15,361 bases of DNA, taken from positions 1 through 15,361 of the forward strand of contig CAZCVP010000198.1 of NCBI GenBank assembly GCA_964501915.1. The letters run 5' to 3'. Of this stretch, positions 14,154 to 15,361 are shown piece after piece. Each line of letters starts with the position of its first letter. The stretch's first letter is position 1. The translations under genes and the position numbers were made by a program. Source of the DNA: CAYFPX01 sp964501915. Lineage in GTDB: Bacteria > Myxococcota_A > UBA796 > CAJQPC01. The notes below the pieces were generated by a model that searched no databases, had not been told where the DNA came from, and was given only the letters and a program-made list of their open reading frames with translations.

Positions 14154-14692
14154 CAGTGCCCTCCCTTCGGGATGCCCATGCGGGGGAAGGGCGGCGGCGG
14201 GTCGGCGGCGAGGGTGGGCACGGTCGGGACGTGGGCGTCGTGGCAGTCGGTGCAGGTGTAGCGATGGGCCACACCGGCCCAGCTCCCCACCTGCTTGCCG
14301 TGCACGCCCACGTCCCAGTCCCGCTTCTTCTCCCCGTGGCACTGGCCACAGAGGCGGTGGGGCTCGGCCAGGGAGATGCTCTCGCCAGTGATCAAGACCA
14401 GGCGGTCCATGTCGACCGTGTCGTGGCAGGTCGCACAGATCTCGGCGCCGGCCATGTGGTCGACCTCGAGCCTCTGGTGCGGTGGCTTGAAGGTGAACGG
14501 CCCCGTCGTGCGCTCCACGCTGTCGTGGCAGTCCATACAGGGCCAGCCGTCGAGCAGGCCGGTGCGCTCGCTGATCACGACCTCGTCCTGCGACCAGGCG
14601 GACCAGGGGGCGAGCCCCAGGCCCAGGGCGGTGAGGCCCAGGACCAGGGGCAGGCGTCCGAGGACGGCTCTCTGGGAAGGGTGCCTCCTCAT
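14153..14692 (-). CDS. Tetraheme periplasmic cytochrome c
   Basis: A 179-residue protein with a Sec signal peptide (basic MRRHPSQR start, hydrophobic residues 11-30, probable cleavage near AWS, residue 34). Four c-type haem motifs are visible: CMDCH 52-56, CATCH 86-90, CGQCH 115-119 and CTDCH 147-151. Additional His residues at 72, 79, 113, 131, 143 and 154 could supply distal ligands for bis-His haems. The YTCTDCHDAHVPTVP segment resembles haem sites of the cytochrome c7/c3 and Hmc-type families. The Pro-rich C-terminus may be flexible. The start lies 3 nt after the octaheme gene stop, and its own stop overlaps the ferredoxin ATG, so translation is probably coupled. It most likely relays electrons between the ferredoxin/NrfD module and the octaheme enzyme. 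Confidence 0.9.
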   Translation of the reverse strand: MRRHPSQRAVLGRLPLVLGLTALGLGLAPWSAWSQDEVVISERTGLLDGWPCMDCHDSVERTTGPFTFKPPHQRLEVDHMAGAEICATCHDTVDMDRLVLITGESISLAEPHRLCGQCHGEKKRDWDVGVHGKQVGSWAGVAHRYTCTDCHDAHVPTVPTLAADPPPPFPRMGIPKGGH

Positions 14693-14695
14693 GAC

Positions 14696-15361
14696 CTACT
14701 CGTTGTAGCGCTCCTGGAATTCCGCCCTCTGCTGAGCCCGCTTGGCGGCCTCCTCGGGCGACATCTTGCCGATGTACCAGCGGTGGTTCTCGCTGTGGAG
14801 CACCTTGTCCAGCTCCTCCTCGAGGTGCTCGGCGGCCGCGACTCTGGTCGGGTCGGTGGAGCGCTTGCCGTCCTCGATCAGCTCCTCGAGGGCCGGGATG
14901 AACTCCGTGTACCAGTGCTTGGCGATCTCGTAGGTGCCGTGCCAGTGGGTGTAGTCCGGTCCCTGCATCGACGCGGCGTGGCGGGCGCGGCGACCCTCGT
15001 GGTGCCAGATCTCGAACCAGATGAAGTCGATCTCGTTGGAGAACTTCACCGGCTTGAGCAGCGGCTTGGCGACCTCCATGAGGTGCAGCCCCGGATCGGC
15101 GTACTTCTCGTGGTAGAGGTCGATCAGGGCGTCGTACTGGAGGTAGAAGCTGTCGACGTAGGCCTGGCCGTGGCAGCTCAGGCAGACGTCCTCCATGTTC
15201 TCTCGCCGGGTCTCCCAGCCGATGTTGGCGCCGGGCAGGCCGAGCTTGGCGTCGGCGACCTCGGGCCGGACCGACTTCGCGGGCCGGTTGTTCCAGGAGA
15301 TGCGCAGGCCCACGTCGTGGGTGACGTCCTGGTTGCGCGTGGCCGACATGTGGCAGGTCGC
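14696..15361 (-). CDS. Octaheme hydroxylamine oxidoreductase-like cytochrome, C-terminal part (5' end outside window)
   Basis: 222 codons are visible, running off the window edge inside a haem motif: the first residues are ATCH, whose leading Cys would lie just outside. A second motif, CLSCH, lies about 55 residues on, then a long helical domain of about 165 residues without haems. This matches the end of hydroxylamine oxidoreductase (HAO)-type octahaem cytochromes. Family-typical stretches are MSATRNQDVTHDVGLRISW, ENMEDVCLSCH, WHHEGRRARHAASMQGPDYT and HWHGTYEIA. Tyr residues occur in the GPDYTHWHGTYE region, where HAO proper has its haem-crosslinking Tyr467, but I cannot assign the equivalent by eye. 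So oxidative (hydroxylamine) versus reductive (nitrite-type) direction is open. Coupling with an NrfD/ferredoxin module favours a reductive, quinol-fed role (inference). Periplasmic. Confidence 0.88.
   Translation of the reverse strand, partial: ATCHMSATRNQDVTHDVGLRISWNNRPAKSVRPEVADAKLGLPGANIGWETRRENMEDVCLSCHGQAYVDSFYLQYDALIDLYHEKYADPGLHLMEVAKPLLKPVKFSNEIDFIWFEIWHHEGRRARHAASMQGPDYTHWHGTYEIAKHWYTEFIPALEELIEDGKRSTDPTRVAAAEHLEEELDKVLHSENHRWYIGKMSPEEAAKRAQQRAEFQERYNE

Noticed and set aside
12365..14261. Long plus-strand frames opposite the NrfD and ferredoxin genes (12365-13309 and 13287-14261)
   Set aside because: They are His/Val/Gly-rich antisense shadows. The minus-strand frames carry clear membrane helices and Cys motifs.

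Overview
The window is GC-rich bacterial DNA (roughly 70% GC by eye, strong G/C preference at third codon positions, several GTG starts). Asp/Thr/Ser linkers in a probable lipoprotein, a DUF4846 protein, a HEAT-repeat protein beside a degenerate HD-GYP protein, and multiheme cytochrome genes together suggest a deltaproteobacterial/myxobacterial-type organism (Myxococcota or a relative). That assignment is inference, because no phylogenetic marker is present. No RNA gene, CRISPR array or recognisable transposase was seen.

Layout. (1) Bases 3-1250, plus strand: the end of an exported protein with an Asp-rich repeat linker and a BsuPI-like beta-sandwich, then a DUF4846 protein. (2) Bases 1280-5498, plus strand: a tightly coupled trio. 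A HEAT-repeat protein, a degenerate HD-GYP protein that has lost its HD and GYP motifs, and a HisD-family dehydrogenase are joined by two GTGA stop/start overlaps. The first two proteins appear to share a related N-terminal domain. (3) Bases 5557-about 10150, plus strand: an accessory-looking block. It opens with a gene preceded by a TATGAT box that encodes an unusual fusion of a trypsin-like serine protease and an LCAT/lipase-type alpha/beta hydrolase. The reading frame of that gene breaks at about 8505. A headless ORF with no recognised family follows, then two small unrecognised genes, the second of which is cut off at about 10150. (4) Bases about 10151-12040, plus strand: an SDR oxidoreductase missing its N-terminal cofactor motif, and an intact PLP enzyme of the cystathionine gamma-synthase family. 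(5) Bases 15361-12041, minus strand: a compact respiratory operon. It encodes an octaheme hydroxylamine-oxidoreductase-like cytochrome (cut by the window edge), a tetraheme cytochrome c, a Tat-exported ferredoxin with four cluster sites, and a 10-helix NrfD-type membrane quinone-interacting protein. It converges on the PLP-enzyme gene with directly abutting stop codons inside a perfect palindrome.

How it may work. The minus-strand operon reads as a quinol-linked electron conduit: NrfD to ferredoxin to tetraheme cytochrome to octaheme catalytic cytochrome, probably for reduction of a nitrogen or sulfur oxyanion or hydroxylamine. One cluster-binding motif in the ferredoxin has lost a cysteine and gained another nearby. 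The plus-strand block with the protease-lipase fusion is the best candidate for an undescribed system. It looks like a self-contained cytoplasmic hydrolytic effector followed by unknown partner genes, sitting where gene breakage shows that DNA has been inserted, deleted or misassembled.
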